Part shown: positions 17,932 through 27,714 of the stretch, in pieces
How positions within the stretch are numbered: position 1 is the first letter of the stretch
Layout of the letters: each line of letters starts with the position of its first letter
From: Saccharococcus thermophilus
Lineage (GTDB): Bacteria; Bacillota; Bacilli; Bacillales; Anoxybacillaceae
NCBI RefSeq assembly: GCF_011761475.1
Contig: NZ_JAASRS010000001.1
Location: 310,001 to 374,000, forward strand
Reading direction: 5' to 3'
Length of the DNA: 64,000 nucleotides
Made by a program: the position numbers and the translations under genes
Notes under the pieces: model-generated
Seen by the model: the letters and a program-made list of their open reading frames with translations, nothing else
What the model was told of the DNA's origin: nothing
Database searches by the model: none

Positions 17932-17963
17932 AACGCCATCCCGCTTGCGATGGCGCTTTCTTA
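17932..17963 (+). terminator. Terminator of the small membrane protein gene
   Basis: AACGCCATC / GATGGCGCT arms and a T-rich end. Confidence 0.75.
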
Positions 17964-18132
17964 TGCAAAAAATCTAGCCGATTGGCGCCAAAAAAGCGGA
18001 AGAAAACGCGCTTAGAGGTCAATTTTCTTTGCGACGTATGCCAGCATACTTTCTTCTCCTCTTGAATAGACGGAAATAATTCCTTTATACTTAATTAAGT
18101 TATTACTGTTTTTTAGCAAGGGCGTGTTCTCG

Positions 18133-18564
18133 ATGGAGAAACAAAACGGAATCCCGATGCAGCTGAAACAAGTTACCGATATTCGTGACGGGGTGCGCAA
18201 AGAAACGGTTGTGTTGGAAGCAAAAGGGATTTACTACATAAAAGAAAACGCCATGTATTTGCATTTTGAGGAACAGCAAGAAATTGGCAGCATCCGCACG
18301 GTCGTCAAAATAACAAATGACGAAGTGTTGGTCATGCGTTCCGGTGCGGTGCATATGCGCCATGCATTTCGCAAAACGGAGGAAACGACCGGCCATTACC
18401 GCACTTCATTTGGGCAGTGGACGATGAAAACAAAAACGGATCAAATCGAGTTTCATTACGATGATAAGCGGAAAAAAGGCCGATTGTTTGTATCGTACCA
18501 ACTGCAGATGCAAAATGAACAAACAGGACGCCACGCGATGACGATTATGTTTAAGGGGGTATAG
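18133..18564 (+). CDS. ywiB: DUF1934 family protein (YwiB-like)
   Basis: A 143-residue beta-barrel-type (calycin-like) protein of the DUF1934 family, function unknown. Visible features are alternating hydrophobic strands (YYIKENAMYLHFEEQQE, VLVMRSGAVHMRHAF) and a C-terminal LFVSYQLQMQNEQTGRH. The ATG at 18133 follows AAGGGCG; a GTG at 18124 overlaps that site. Three bases separate its stop from the argS start, so the two are cotranscribed, as in B. subtilis. Confidence 0.9.
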   Translation: MEKQNGIPMQLKQVTDIRDGVRKETVVLEAKGIYYIKENAMYLHFEEQQEIGSIRTVVKITNDEVLVMRSGAVHMRHAFRKTEETTGHYRTSFGQWTMKTKTDQIEFHYDDKRKKGRLFVSYQLQMQNEQTGRHAMTIMFKGV

Positions 18565-18567
18565 ATG

Positions 18568-20238
18568 ATGAACATTGTTGAACAGATGAAAGAACGGATT
18601 AAAGAGGAAATTAAACACGCTGTCATTAGCGCCGGGCTTGCAAAAGCGGAAGAAATGCCGGATGTGATTTTAGAAGTGCCTAGAGAAAAAGCGCACGGCG
18701 ACTATTCCACGAATATGGCGATGCAGCTGGCCCGCATTGCCAAAAAACCGCCGCGGGTGATCGCGGAAGCAATCGTACAGCACTTTGACCGGACAAAAGC
18801 GTCCATCGCCAAGATTGACATTGCCGGTCCAGGGTTTATTAACTTTTATATGGATAACCGTTATTTGACAGAGCTGATCCCAGCGATCATTCAAGCAGGG
18901 CAGGCCTACGGGGAGACGAATGTCGGAAACGGGCAAAAAGTGCAAGTTGAATTTGTTTCCGCCAATCCGACCGGCGATTTGCATTTAGGCCATGCCCGCG
19001 GCGCCGCGGTCGGTGATTCGCTATGCAACATTTTAGAAAAAGCCGGATTTGACGTAACGCGCGAATATTATATTAACGATGCCGGCAACCAAATTTACAA
19101 CTTGGCCAAATCAGTCGAAGCCCGTTACTTTCAGGCGCTCGGCATCGAGAAAGCCATGCCGGAAGACGGCTATTACGGCGAAGATATTGTGGAGATCGGG
19201 AAAAAGCTGGCCGAGGAGTACGGAGATAAATTTGTTCATACCGACGAACAAGAGCGGCTTGCCTTTTTCCGCGAATACGGACTCAAATATGAATTAGAAA
19301 AGATTAAAAAAGATTTGGCTGATTTCCGTGTCTCGTTCGACGTATGGTATTCGGAAACCTCCTTATATACGAGCGGGAAAATTGACGAAGCGCTGGCGGT
19401 GCTGCGCGAGCGCGGCCATATTTATGAAAAAGACGGGGCGACATGGTTCCGCTCGACAACATTTGGCGATGATAAAGACCGCGTGTTAATCAAAAAAGAC
19501 GGTACGTATACGTATTTGCTGCCGGATATCGCCTACCACCAAGATAAGCTTCGCCGCGGATTTGAAAAAATCATTAACATTTGGGGCGCGGACCATCATG
19601 GCTATATTCCGCGGATGAAAGCGGCGATTGCGGCGCTCGGTTATGACCCGGATGCATTAGAAGTGGAAATTATCCAATTAGTTAACTTGTACCAAAACGG
19701 CGAACGGGTCAGAATGAGCAAGCGCACCGGCAAAGCGGTGACGATGCGCGAATTAATGGAAGAGGTCGGCTTGGATGCGACCCGTTACTTCTTTGCGATG
19801 CGCTCGAGCGACACGCATTTGGATTTTGATATGGATCTGGCCGTGTCGCAATCGAATGAAAATCCGGTGTACTATGTGCAATACGCCCATGCCCGCGTCT
19901 CTAGCATTCTCCGCCAAGGCGAAGAGCAAAACTTGTCGTATGAAGGGGATTTGCAGCTCGATTATATCCAAACGGAAAAAGAAATCGAGCTGTTGAAAAA
20001 GCTTGGCGAGTTTCCAAGCGTAGTGGCAGAAGCAGCCTTGAAACGGATGCCGCACCGCGTGACCGGCTATGTGTTCGAGCTCGCATCGGCACTGCACAGC
20101 TTTTACAATGCGGAAAAAGTATTAGATCCGGAAAACGTCGAAAAAAGCCGGGCGCGCTTGGCGCTCATGAAGGCAGTGCAAATCACGCTGCAAAACGCCT
20201 TGGCATTGATCGGCGTATCGGCTCCGGAAAAAATGTAA
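18568..20238 (+). CDS. argS: Arginyl-tRNA synthetase
   Basis: Class I aminoacyl-tRNA synthetase charging tRNA-Arg. The N-terminal Add-1 domain (about 1-110) is followed by the HIGH-type signature [18 protein letters not shown] and, near residue 380, [14 protein letters not shown], the lysine-poor KMSKS region usual for ArgS. The C-terminal anticodon-binding DALR domain ends [11 protein letters not shown]. Of two ATGs (18565, 18568) the second gives [11 protein letters not shown] like other ArgS and better spacing from AAGGGGG. Confidence 0.97.
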   Translation: MNIVEQMKERIKEEIKHAVISAGLAKAEEMPDVILEVPREKAHGDYSTNMAMQLARIAKKPPRVIAEAIVQHFDRTKASIAKIDIAGPGFINFYMDNRYLTELIPAIIQAGQAYGETNVGNGQKVQVEFVSANPTGDLHLGHARGAAVGDSLCNILEKAGFDVTREYYINDAGNQIYNLAKSVEARYFQALGIEKAMPEDGYYGEDIVEIGKKLAEEYGDKFVHTDEQERLAFFREYGLKYELEKIKKDLADFRVSFDVWYSETSLYTSGKIDEALAVLRERGHIYEKDGATWFRSTTFGDDKDRVLIKKDGTYTYLLPDIAYHQDKLRRGFEKIINIWGADHHGYIPRMKAAIAALGYDPDALEVEIIQLVNLYQNGERVRMSKRTGKAVTMRELMEEVGLDATRYFFAMRSSDTHLDFDMDLAVSQSNENPVYYVQYAHARVSSILRQGEEQNLSYEGDLQLDYIQTEKEIELLKKLGEFPSVVAEAALKRMPHRVTGYVFELASALHSFYNAEKVLDPENVEKSRARLALMKAVQITLQNALALIGVSAPEKM

Positions 20239-20341
20239 GAAACGATGGCGGTGAACAAAAGGCGCCCATCCCGGCGGGAAGGAGCGCATCCATTCTGCCG
20301 CAAAAATGTCATCACGATGAAAGATATTTTTCTACAATAAC

Positions 20342-20369
20342 AGAGGGGGCGGTGTGACCCCTCTTTCTT
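20342..20369 (+). terminator. Terminator after argS
   Basis: AGAGGGG / CCCCTCT arms followed by TTTCTT. It lies about 100 bases past argS; the stretch before it shows nothing else. Confidence 0.75.
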
Positions 20370-20411
20370 ATGGGCATAATGATGAAAAAGACAACATGGA
20401 GGAAATAGAGA

Positions 20412-20579
20412 ATGAAAGAAGTGATTTTATCGCTGTTGACTGGGGCAGTGGTCGGCTTTTTATTTACGCTGTTCCGTTTGCCGATTCCTGCTCCGCCAGC
20501 TTTAGCCGGCATTGCTGGAATCGTTGGAGTATATTTAGGGATGAAAATATTTGAATGGATAAGCATTTTTTGGAAATAA
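20412..20579 (+). CDS. XapX domain small membrane protein (55 residues)
   Basis: Short gene starting MKEVILSLLTGAVVGFLF at the ATG of 20412 with GGAGG nine bases before it, and ending FEWISIFWK at TAA 20577-20579. Two hydrophobic segments flank the XapX signature FRLPIPAPPALAGIAGIVGVYLG (quoted from about residue 21, proline-rich turn then glycine-rich helix). XapX proteins are found across bacteria and have no known role. A strong terminator follows immediately, so it is a complete single-gene unit. Confidence 0.85.
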   Translation: MKEVILSLLTGAVVGFLFTLFRLPIPAPPALAGIAGIVGVYLGMKIFEWISIFWK

Positions 20580-20617
20580 AACAATGTTGAGGGCGGTCCC
20601 CTCAACATTGTTTTTTA
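20578..20617. terminator. Bidirectional terminator between the XapX gene and cardiolipin synthase
   Basis: AAAACAATGTTGAGGG and CCCTCAACATTGTTTT arms with a tiny loop, A and T tracts on either side; overlaps both stop codons. Confidence 0.93.
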
Positions 20618-21802
20618 CAGCCAAGCGGAAAGCAGAGTCGATATCGATTCTTTGCCGCGGTCCCATAACGTGCGTTTTTTCCAAAAATCGAGCGTCAGTG
20701 CTTCCGAGCGGGCTAGATCGTGCTTAATCGCTTTTTTGACTTTGTGAACAAAATGGCGGTCGTATATATAACAATTGATTTCGCAATTCAAAAACAGGCT
20801 TCGCTTATCAAAGTTGGCGGTGCCGATATCGCACCATTCCGCATCCACCACCATCGTTTTCGCGTGATAGAATCCTTGATAAAAGCGGTAAATACGTGCT
20901 CCGGCTTTCAATAGACGGTAAAAATAAGGATAGGCTGCTTCTTTGACAAATAAGTGATCTGCCTTTAGCGGGACGAGAACCGTCACGTCGACGCCGCGTC
21001 GAAGGGCATCGAGCAGCGCGTTCATTACCGAGCGGCTAGGAATGAAATAGGGGCTGCCGATAATAATTTCTTTTTTGGCGCGGCCGATGACATCGATAAA
21101 GTGCTTTTCTAGCCCATGACCGTTCGTTGCGATCAGTTGGTGGGTGATTGTGCCTGCTTGAAGAGGAGGAAAATATTCGCCTTTGGCAATGGCAGTTTTC
21201 GTCGCCTCTTCCCAGTCGCGCAAAAACTGTGTTTGCAAATCATGAACCCCTTCGCCGGTAATTTTTAAATGATAATCACGCCACTCTCCGAAATTCGGAT
21301 CTTTCCCAACGTATTCCTTACCGATATTAAAGCCGCCGATATACCCAATTTTTCCGTCGATCACCGTAATTTTTCGATGGTTGCGCCGATTGAGCCGGTA
21401 AAAGAAAAACGGAAATCGCGGTTTACGTGTGTAGGCGAATTCGATGCCGCTTGCCTCTAAGGAACGAATCAACGATTTTGGCAAGCTAAAGCTTCCCACC
21501 CAATCGACGAGAAGGCGGATGCGAACCCCTTCCTTTGCTTTTTGTTTTAGCAATTGGAAAAACGGCTGGCTCGTCTCATCATCCTTAATGATGTAAAACA
21601 AAATGTGAATATGATGTTTCGCCTGGCGAATCTCCGCAAAATAATCGGAAAAAAGATGCGTTCCGTTGATGAAAAAAGAAATGTCGCTAAGGCGCCGCGG
21701 ATAGACGATTTTTTTGTTTTTATGCTGGAAAGCAAACATTCCGAGCTTGCCATCGAGATAAATTAACGCTAATATAATAGCAATAATGAAAAGCACAATC
21801 AT
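20615..21802 (-). CDS. Cardiolipin synthase (phospholipase D family)
   Basis: Makes cardiolipin or a related phosphatidyl transfer at the membrane. One N-terminal helix (residues 1-18) is followed by two PLD catalytic motifs: HRKITVIDGKIGYIGGFN (about 150) and HAKTMVVDAEWCDIGTANFD (about 325). The 395-residue length and single anchor are closest to B. subtilis YwiE (ClsB-like), found at the same map position. The start ATG at 21802 is preceded by AGGAGGGG; the longer frame to 21823 has no site. Confidence 0.9.
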   Translation of the reverse strand: MIVLFIIAIILALIYLDGKLGMFAFQHKNKKIVYPRRLSDISFFINGTHLFSDYFAEIRQAKHHIHILFYIIKDDETSQPFFQLLKQKAKEGVRIRLLVDWVGSFSLPKSLIRSLEASGIEFAYTRKPRFPFFFYRLNRRNHRKITVIDGKIGYIGGFNIGKEYVGKDPNFGEWRDYHLKITGEGVHDLQTQFLRDWEEATKTAIAKGEYFPPLQAGTITHQLIATNGHGLEKHFIDVIGRAKKEIIIGSPYFIPSRSVMNALLDALRRGVDVTVLVPLKADHLFVKEAAYPYFYRLLKAGARIYRFYQGFYHAKTMVVDAEWCDIGTANFDKRSLFLNCEINCYIYDRHFVHKVKKAIKHDLARSEALTLDFWKKRTLWDRGKESISTLLSAWL

Positions 21803-21884
21803 TTCTTCCCCTCCTGATTGCATCGTTAGTTATTAATGTACCCGGCGCACACAAAAAATAGCAGGACATTATGTAAAAACATTA

Positions 21885-21914
21885 TTGACTGAATGCTCAT
21901 TCATTATGTAAAAT
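21885..21914 (+). promoter_or_regulatory. fadF promoter with FadR operator
   Basis: A sigma-A promoter TTGACT (21885-21890), 18-base spacer, TAAAAT (21909-21914). TGACTGAATGCTCATTCA at 21886-21903 matches the Bacillus FadR consensus TGAATGAMTANTNATTCA at 16 of 18 positions and covers the -35 and most of the spacer, so a bound repressor would block RNA polymerase and long-chain acyl-CoA would relieve it. Confidence 0.75.
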
Positions 21915-22004
21915 AGACGCAAGGGCATAATTCTGAAAATTTATTTTGTTGTTAATATTTTTGATTGGCATCTCATCGATTCAAAGGGGGAAGGGGAGAG
22001 AGGC

Positions 22005-24104
22005 ATGAATCCGCTATTAGTGATCAACTTTCTTGCGTTTTTGCTTGTAACCGCTTACGCCGTTTACTTGTTTGCCTACGTTGTAAAAACGCGGGCGATA
22101 TACATTAAGCTCGGCAAAAAAGTCGAGTTTGATGAAAAAGTAAAGGAGCGCCTGCAAAAAATTTGGGTCAACGTCTTTGGCCAGAAAAAGCTTTTAAAAG
22201 ATAAGAAAAGCGGCCTCATTCACGTCATCTTTTTCTACGGCTTTATTCTGGTGCAATTCGGAGCGATTGACTTTATTATTAAAGGTCTCGTTCCCGGGGC
22301 ACATCTGCCGCTAGGACCGCTTTATCCGGGGTTTACGTTTTTCCAAGAAATTGTCACCTTGCTTATTTTGATTGTCGTATTTGCCGCGTTTTACCGTCGT
22401 TATATTGAAAAGCTCGTTCGCTTAAAACGCGATTTTAAAGCTGGTTTAGTACTCATCTTTATCGGTGGGCTAATGCTTTCCGTTTTGTTTGGCAACGGAA
22501 TGGCCATGATTTGGCACGGGGAAGAAGCCTCGTGGAGCGAACCGGTCGCGTCGCTCATCGCCGGCGCGTTCCATTGGGTTGGCGAAACGGGTGCCGTGGT
22601 CTTATTCTTTATCGCTTGGTGGGTCCATTTATTGATTTTGCTTACCTTCTTAGTATACGTACCGCAGTCGAAACACGCTCACTTGATTGCTGCGCCGATT
22701 AACGTCTTTCTCAGCCGTTTGTCGCGGCCGAAATTATCAACCATCAATTTCGAAGATGAAACGCAGGAATCATTTGGTGTCGGGAAAATTGAAGATTTTA
22801 CGCAAAAGCAGCTCATCGATTTATATGCCTGTGTGGAGTGCGGACGATGCACAAGCATGTGTCCGGCCACTGGAACAGGGAAAATGTTGTCGCCAATGGA
22901 TTTGATTTTAAAATTGCGCGACCACCTGACCGAAAAAGGGGCAGCCGTTACGTCCCGGGCTCCGTGGGTGCCGACGTTTGCCTTTAAAAACACGAGAGGA
23001 AACCAAATAGCGTTTGCCGCGCAAGGCGCGCAGGAACAAGCGGCGACACTGGAGATGCCAAGCCTCATCGGCGATGTCATTACGGAAGAGGAAATTTGGG
23101 CTTGTACAACATGCCGCAACTGTGAAGACCAATGCCCGGTCATGAACGAGCACGTTGACAAAATTATCGACTTGCGCCGCTACCTTGTGCTGACAGAAGG
23201 AAAAATGAACCCGGATGCGCAGCGGGCGATGACCAATATTGAGCGCCAAGGAAACCCATGGGGACTGAACCGCAAAGAGAGAGAAAACTGGCGCGAGCTT
23301 CGCGAGGATGTGCACGTTCCGACGGTCAAAGAAATGAACAAAGCCGGCGAGGAGTTCGAATATTTATTCTGGGTCGGCTCGATGGGCTCGTTTGACAACC
23401 GCAGCCAAAAAATCGCCTTGGCGTTTGCGAAATTGTTAAATGAAGCGGGCGTGAAGTTTGCGATTTTAGGAAATAAAGAGAAAAACTCAGGTGACACGCC
23501 GCGCCGCTTAGGAAACGAGTTTTTATTCCAGGAACTTGCGGCCAACAATATCGCGGAATTTGAAAAAGCAGGCGTGAAAAAGATTGTGACGATCGACCCG
23601 CACGCCTACAACACGTTTAAAAACGAATATCCAGATTTCGGCTTCGAAGCGGAAGTATACCATCATACTGAGCTGCTCGCGAAGCTGATTGACGAAGGCC
23701 GATTGGTGCCGAAATATGAAGTGAAAGAACGAGTGACGTTCCATGATTCCTGTTATTTAGGACGTTACAACGATGTGTATGACGCGCCGCGCAAAATTTT
23801 GCAGGCGATTCCGGGCGTCGAGCTCGTTGAAATGGAACGCAACCGCGAACGCGGCATGTGCTGCGGGGCCGGCGGCGGTTTGATGTGGATGGAAGAAACA
23901 ACAGGAAACCGCATCAACGTAGCCCGCACCGAACAGGCGCTTGCCGTCAATCCGACGGTGATCAGCTCTGGCTGTCCGTACTGCTTGACAATGCTGACGG
24001 ACGGGACAAAAGCAAAAGAAGTCGAAGACAGGGTCTCGACTTACGATGTCGCCGAATTGCTGGCGAAATCGGTCTTTGGCGAAGAAAAAGAAGCAGCCTC
24101 TTAA
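22005..24104 (+). CDS. fadF: Iron-sulfur oxidoreductase FadF (YwjF-like)
   Basis: Membrane-bound Fe-S protein of 699 residues thought to pass electrons from acyl-CoA dehydrogenases/ETF to the quinone pool. About five N-terminal helices with a nitrate-reductase-gamma-like histidine pattern are followed by two 4Fe-4S motifs (CVECGRCTSMCP near 277 and CTTCRNCEDQCP near 367), then two CCG domains (HDSCYLGRYNDVYDAPR, GMCCGAGGGLMW, SSGCPYC). Heads the fatty-acid block and lies behind a FadR operator. Confidence 0.93.
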   Translation: MNPLLVINFLAFLLVTAYAVYLFAYVVKTRAIYIKLGKKVEFDEKVKERLQKIWVNVFGQKKLLKDKKSGLIHVIFFYGFILVQFGAIDFIIKGLVPGAHLPLGPLYPGFTFFQEIVTLLILIVVFAAFYRRYIEKLVRLKRDFKAGLVLIFIGGLMLSVLFGNGMAMIWHGEEASWSEPVASLIAGAFHWVGETGAVVLFFIAWWVHLLILLTFLVYVPQSKHAHLIAAPINVFLSRLSRPKLSTINFEDETQESFGVGKIEDFTQKQLIDLYACVECGRCTSMCPATGTGKMLSPMDLILKLRDHLTEKGAAVTSRAPWVPTFAFKNTRGNQIAFAAQGAQEQAATLEMPSLIGDVITEEEIWACTTCRNCEDQCPVMNEHVDKIIDLRRYLVLTEGKMNPDAQRAMTNIERQGNPWGLNRKERENWRELREDVHVPTVKEMNKAGEEFEYLFWVGSMGSFDNRSQKIALAFAKLLNEAGVKFAILGNKEKNSGDTPRRLGNEFLFQELAANNIAEFEKAGVKKIVTIDPHAYNTFKNEYPDFGFEAEVYHHTELLAKLIDEGRLVPKYEVKERVTFHDSCYLGRYNDVYDAPRKILQAIPGVELVEMERNRERGMCCGAGGGLMWMEETTGNRINVARTEQALAVNPTVISSGCPYCLTMLTDGTKAKEVEDRVSTYDVAELLAKSVFGEEKEAAS

Positions 24105-24226
24105 AAAAAAATTGAATATACAATTCCTATTTTTTAAAATAGTTAGTATAATAGATTAAGAGGGTGTGCGCTCGTGTACACCTTCTCTTTACCACCATTA
24201 TCGAGCGAGCGTTCAGTCTGTATTGT

Positions 24227-24240
24227 TGTAATCGCTTTCC
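24227..24240 (+). promoter_or_regulatory. CcpA cre site upstream of mmgA
   Basis: TGTAATCGCTTTCC matches the cre consensus TGWAANCGNTNWCA at 13 of 14 positions. It lies 36 bases before the mmgA start. B. subtilis mmgA is under CcpA repression through a cre in its promoter region, so this looks like the same control. A -10-like TATAAT lies at 24147-24152. Confidence 0.6.
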
Positions 24241-24276
24241 TGTTACAAAGGGAGATCACAAAGGGGGAGAGGTTTC

Positions 24277-25455
24277 ATGGGAAAAACGGTGATTGTAAGC
24301 GCTGTACGGACACCGTTTGGCAAATTTGGCGGCGCCTTGCAGTCGCTGACGGCTGCCGAACTTGGCGGCATTGCGATAAAAGAAGCGCTGGCGCGCGCCA
24401 ACATTAGCGGAGAACAAGTCGATCAAGTTATTTTAGGGACTGTCCTGCAGGGCGGACAAGGACAGCTGCCATCCCGCCAAGCGATGCGTCATGCCGGAAT
24501 TCCGTGGGAAGTACGCACGGAAACGATTAATAAAGTATGCGCTTCCGGTATGCGGGCGGTAACTCTTGGCGACCAAATCATCCGCCTCGGCGAAGCGGAG
24601 GTAGTCGTCGCCGGCGGCATGGAATCAATGAGCAACGCACCGTATATATTGCCGAAAGCGCGCTGGGGACTGCGGATGGGCGACGGCGCTGTCAAAGATT
24701 TAATGGTGTATGACGGGCTGACATGCAGTTTTACCGGTGTGCATATGGGGGTTTATGGCGGTGAAACGGCGAAAGAATTAGGTATCTCCCGCGAGGAACA
24801 AGACAAGTGGGCGTACCGCAGCCATCAGCGGGCAATCGCCGCGATGGAAGCGGGATTACTAGCCGAAGAGATCGTACCGGTCGCGGTGCCGCAGCGAAAA
24901 GGCGAGCCAATACTTGTCGAGCACGATGAGGCGCCAAGAAAAGATACGTCGCTCGAAAAGCTGGCCAAACTTCCACCTGTTTTTGACCCGCAAGGAACGG
25001 TGACAGCCGGAAACGCGCCGGGCGTCAATGACGGAGCCGCCGCGCTTGTCCTGATGAGCGAAGAGCGCGCCGTCCGTGAAGGAATTCAACCGCTTGCGAC
25101 GATTTTGGCGCATACGGCGATTGCCGTAGAGGCAAAAGATTTTCCGAAAACGCCGGGGCTTGTCATTAACGAATTGTTGCGCAAAACCGGAAAAACGGTC
25201 CATGACATCGATTTATTCGAAATTAACGAAGCGTTTGCCGCCGTAGCGCTGGCGAGCATCCAAATCGCCGACATTGATCCGGAAAAAGTGAACGTCAACG
25301 GCGGCGCGGTCGCATTAGGCCATCCGATCGGCGCCAGCGGCGCGCGCATTATCATTACCCTGATCCACGAATTAAAACGCCGAGGCGGCGGCATCGGCAT
25401 TGCCGCGATTTGCAGCGGCGGCGGCCAGGGCGACGCCATCATGGTACAAGTATAG
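24277..25455 (+). CDS. mmgA: Acetyl-CoA acetyltransferase (thiolase)
   Basis: Degradative or acetoacetyl-CoA thiolase of 392 residues. The acyl-accepting cysteine is in [11 protein letters not shown] (about 89), the other active-site residues are in [21 protein letters not shown] and CSGGGQGDA at the end. ATG follows AAGGGGGAGAGG. First gene of an mmgABC-like series; followed by a structured repeat, then mmgB. Confidence 0.95.
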   Translation: MGKTVIVSAVRTPFGKFGGALQSLTAAELGGIAIKEALARANISGEQVDQVILGTVLQGGQGQLPSRQAMRHAGIPWEVRTETINKVCASGMRAVTLGDQIIRLGEAEVVVAGGMESMSNAPYILPKARWGLRMGDGAVKDLMVYDGLTCSFTGVHMGVYGGETAKELGISREEQDKWAYRSHQRAIAAMEAGLLAEEIVPVAVPQRKGEPILVEHDEAPRKDTSLEKLAKLPPVFDPQGTVTAGNAPGVNDGAAALVLMSEERAVREGIQPLATILAHTAIAVEAKDFPKTPGLVINELLRKTGKTVHDIDLFEINEAFAAVALASIQIADIDPEKVNVNGGAVALGHPIGASGARIIITLIHELKRRGGGIGIAAICSGGGQGDAIMVQV

Positions 25456-25573
25456 AAAAGCGGAAGCGGCGCGATTAGCCTTCGAAGCCAAATGTTCTTC
25501 ACCCGCAGGGGTGCTTGTCACCCCGAGGGGGAAGGTTATTTGGCAGAAGAAGGCTAGCCGCTGGAGCTAGACA
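25456..25573 (+). repeat. Structured dispersed repeat, copy 1
   Basis: A 118-base element starting right after the mmgA stop. It folds as nested stems: outer AGCGGC/GCCGCT with AGCCTTC/GAAGGCT, middle GCCAAAT/ATTTGGC and CTTC/GAAG, inner GGGGTG-CTTGT-CACCCC. A second copy is at 42471-42587 with changes that keep pairing. The first bases of the element (AAAAGCGGAGGCGGCGCG) recur at 25579, suggesting a partial tandem copy. No coding role. Confidence 0.8.
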
Positions 25574-25661
25574 GGAAAAAAAGCGGAGGCGGCGCGCTAT
25601 TTCCATCAGATAAATCATTGCACTTTACTTTGAAACAACAAAAGACAGGGGATGTGGGAAC

Positions 25662-26513
25662 ATGGATGTAAAAACGATCATGGTTGTCGGTGCCGGACAA
25701 ATGGGTTCGGGCATTGCCCAAGTATGCGCGATGGCGGGATATCATGTTTTCTTGCACGACATTAGCCAAGCGCAAATCGATAAAGGGCTTGCCAATATCG
25801 AAAAATTATTGTCGCGCCAAGTGGAAAAAGGAAAAATGACGGAAGAAGAAAAAGCGGCGACACTGTCGCGCCTCACCCCTTCCACCGATTTGCAAAACGC
25901 GGCGCAAGTCGATTTAGTCATTGAAGCGATCGTCGAAAACATGGATGTAAAAACAAAGCTGTTTGCCGAACTCGATCAAATTGCTCCGCCGCATGCGATT
26001 TTGGCGACAAATACGTCTTCGCTGCCGATTACGGAAATCGCCGCGGCGACGAAACGGCCGGAAAAAGTGATCGGCATGCATTTTATGAATCCGGTTCCGG
26101 TCATGAAGCTCGTCGAAATTATCCGCGGACTGGCGACGGCGGATGAGGTGTATGAGACGATTGAAGCGATTACGCGCAAGCTGAATAAAGTACCAGTTGA
26201 AGTCAACGACTTTCCGGGCTTTATCTCCAACCGCGTCTTGATGCCAATGATCAACGAAGCGATTTACGCGTTATATGAAGGGGTCGCGACAAAAGAAGCG
26301 ATCGACGAAGTAATGAAGCTTGGCATGAACCATCCGATGGGACCGCTGACATTGGCCGATTTCATCGGCTTGGATACGTGTCTGTACATTATGGAAACGC
26401 TTCATGAAGGGTTTGGCGACGATAAATACCGTCCATGCCCGTTATTGCGCAAATACGTGAAAGCCGGCTGGCTCGGCCGCAAAACAGGAAGAGGATTTTA
26501 CACATACGAGTAA
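25662..26513 (+). CDS. mmgB: 3-Hydroxybutyryl-CoA dehydrogenase
   Basis: NAD(P)-dependent short-chain 3-hydroxyacyl-CoA dehydrogenase of 283 residues. The Rossmann motif [14 protein letters not shown] starts at about residue 10. The catalytic histidine-glutamate region is [19 protein letters not shown], and the C-terminal domain has [17 protein letters not shown]. Works between acyl-CoA dehydrogenase and thiolase steps encoded beside it. Confidence 0.96.
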   Translation: MDVKTIMVVGAGQMGSGIAQVCAMAGYHVFLHDISQAQIDKGLANIEKLLSRQVEKGKMTEEEKAATLSRLTPSTDLQNAAQVDLVIEAIVENMDVKTKLFAELDQIAPPHAILATNTSSLPITEIAAATKRPEKVIGMHFMNPVPVMKLVEIIRGLATADEVYETIEAITRKLNKVPVEVNDFPGFISNRVLMPMINEAIYALYEGVATKEAIDEVMKLGMNHPMGPLTLADFIGLDTCLYIMETLHEGFGDDKYRPCPLLRKYVKAGWLGRKTGRGFYTYE

Positions 26514-26534
26514 TCAGCAAAGAAGGTGGCATAC

Positions 26535-27677
26535 ATGAATCTGCACTTTACCGAAGAGCAAGAAATGATGAGGAACATGGTGCGCGAGTTCGCGCAGGCG
26601 GAAATCGCCCCGTTTGTGGAACGCATGGAGCAAGGCGAATTTCCGCGCCCGATTTTAAACAAAATGGCCGAGCTCGGTCTGATGGGCATTACCGTTCCGG
26701 AAGAGTACGGCGGCGCCGGTATGGACTTTGTTTCCTACATTATCGCCATCCATGAAATTTCTAAAGTCAGTGCCACGGTCGGCGTCATTTTATCGGTGCA
26801 TACGTCGGTCGGCACGAATCCGATTTTATACTTCGGAACGGAGGAGCAAAAGAAAAAATATGTACCGAAGCTGGCCAGCGGCGAGTATTTAGGCGCGTTT
26901 TGCCTTACCGAACCGAGCGCTGGGTCGGATGCGAAAAGTTTAAAAACGAAAGCGGTCCGCCAAGGCGACTATTACATTTTAAATGGATCGAAAATCTTTA
27001 TCACCAATGGCGGCGAGGCGGATACGTACATCGTCTTTGCCCGCACCGACCCGAATGAAAAAGGCAGCCGCGGCATTTCCGCCTTTATCGTCGAAAAAGA
27101 TACGCCGGGGTTTATCATCGGCAAAGACGAGAAAAAAATGGGGCTACACGGTTCGCGGACGGTACAAATTACGCTGGAAGACGCGAAAGTGCCGGCGGAA
27201 AACTTGCTTGGTGAAGAAGGGCAAGGCTTTAAAATCGCGATGGCTAACCTCGATGTCGGACGCATCGGCATCGCCGCGCAATCGCTAGGCATTGCTGAAG
27301 CGGCGCTCGAACATGCGACCGCTTATGCGAAAGAACGCATCCAGTTTGGCAAACCGATTGCCGAGCAGCAAGGCGTCGCCTTTAAGCTCGCTGATATGGC
27401 GACGGCGGTCGAAGCGGCGAAGCTGCTTGTCTATCGTGCGGCATTTTTGCGGGCGCAAGGCCTCCCATGCGGAAAAGAAGCGTCGATGGCGAAGTTGTTC
27501 GCTTCGAGAACGGCGATGGAAAACGCGATTGAAGCGGTGCAAATCTTCGGCGGCAACGGCTATACGAAAGACTATCCGGTCGAGCGGCTGTTCCGCGATG
27601 CGAAAATTTGCGAAATTTACGAAGGAACAAGCGAAATTCAACGTTTAGTCATTAGCAAGTACTTAACGAAAGAGTAA
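26535..27677 (+). CDS. mmgC: Acyl-CoA dehydrogenase (MmgC-like)
   Basis: FAD-dependent acyl-CoA dehydrogenase, 380 residues. FAD/substrate motifs: [52 protein letters not shown] and the C-terminal catalytic glutamate in [17 protein letters not shown]. The ATG at 26535 has AAGGTGG at good spacing; an upstream GTG (26526) overlaps that site. Electrons would pass to ETF and then FadF. Confidence 0.94.
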   Translation: MNLHFTEEQEMMRNMVREFAQAEIAPFVERMEQGEFPRPILNKMAELGLMGITVPEEYGGAGMDFVSYIIAIHEISKVSATVGVILSVHTSVGTNPILYFGTEEQKKKYVPKLASGEYLGAFCLTEPSAGSDAKSLKTKAVRQGDYYILNGSKIFITNGGEADTYIVFARTDPNEKGSRGISAFIVEKDTPGFIIGKDEKKMGLHGSRTVQITLEDAKVPAENLLGEEGQGFKIAMANLDVGRIGIAAQSLGIAEAALEHATAYAKERIQFGKPIAEQQGVAFKLADMATAVEAAKLLVYRAAFLRAQGLPCGKEASMAKLFASRTAMENAIEAVQIFGGNGYTKDYPVERLFRDAKICEIYEGTSEIQRLVISKYLTKE

Positions 27678-27714
27678 GGCAACGTTAAGCATATATTAAA
27701 TGGGGGATCGGGAT

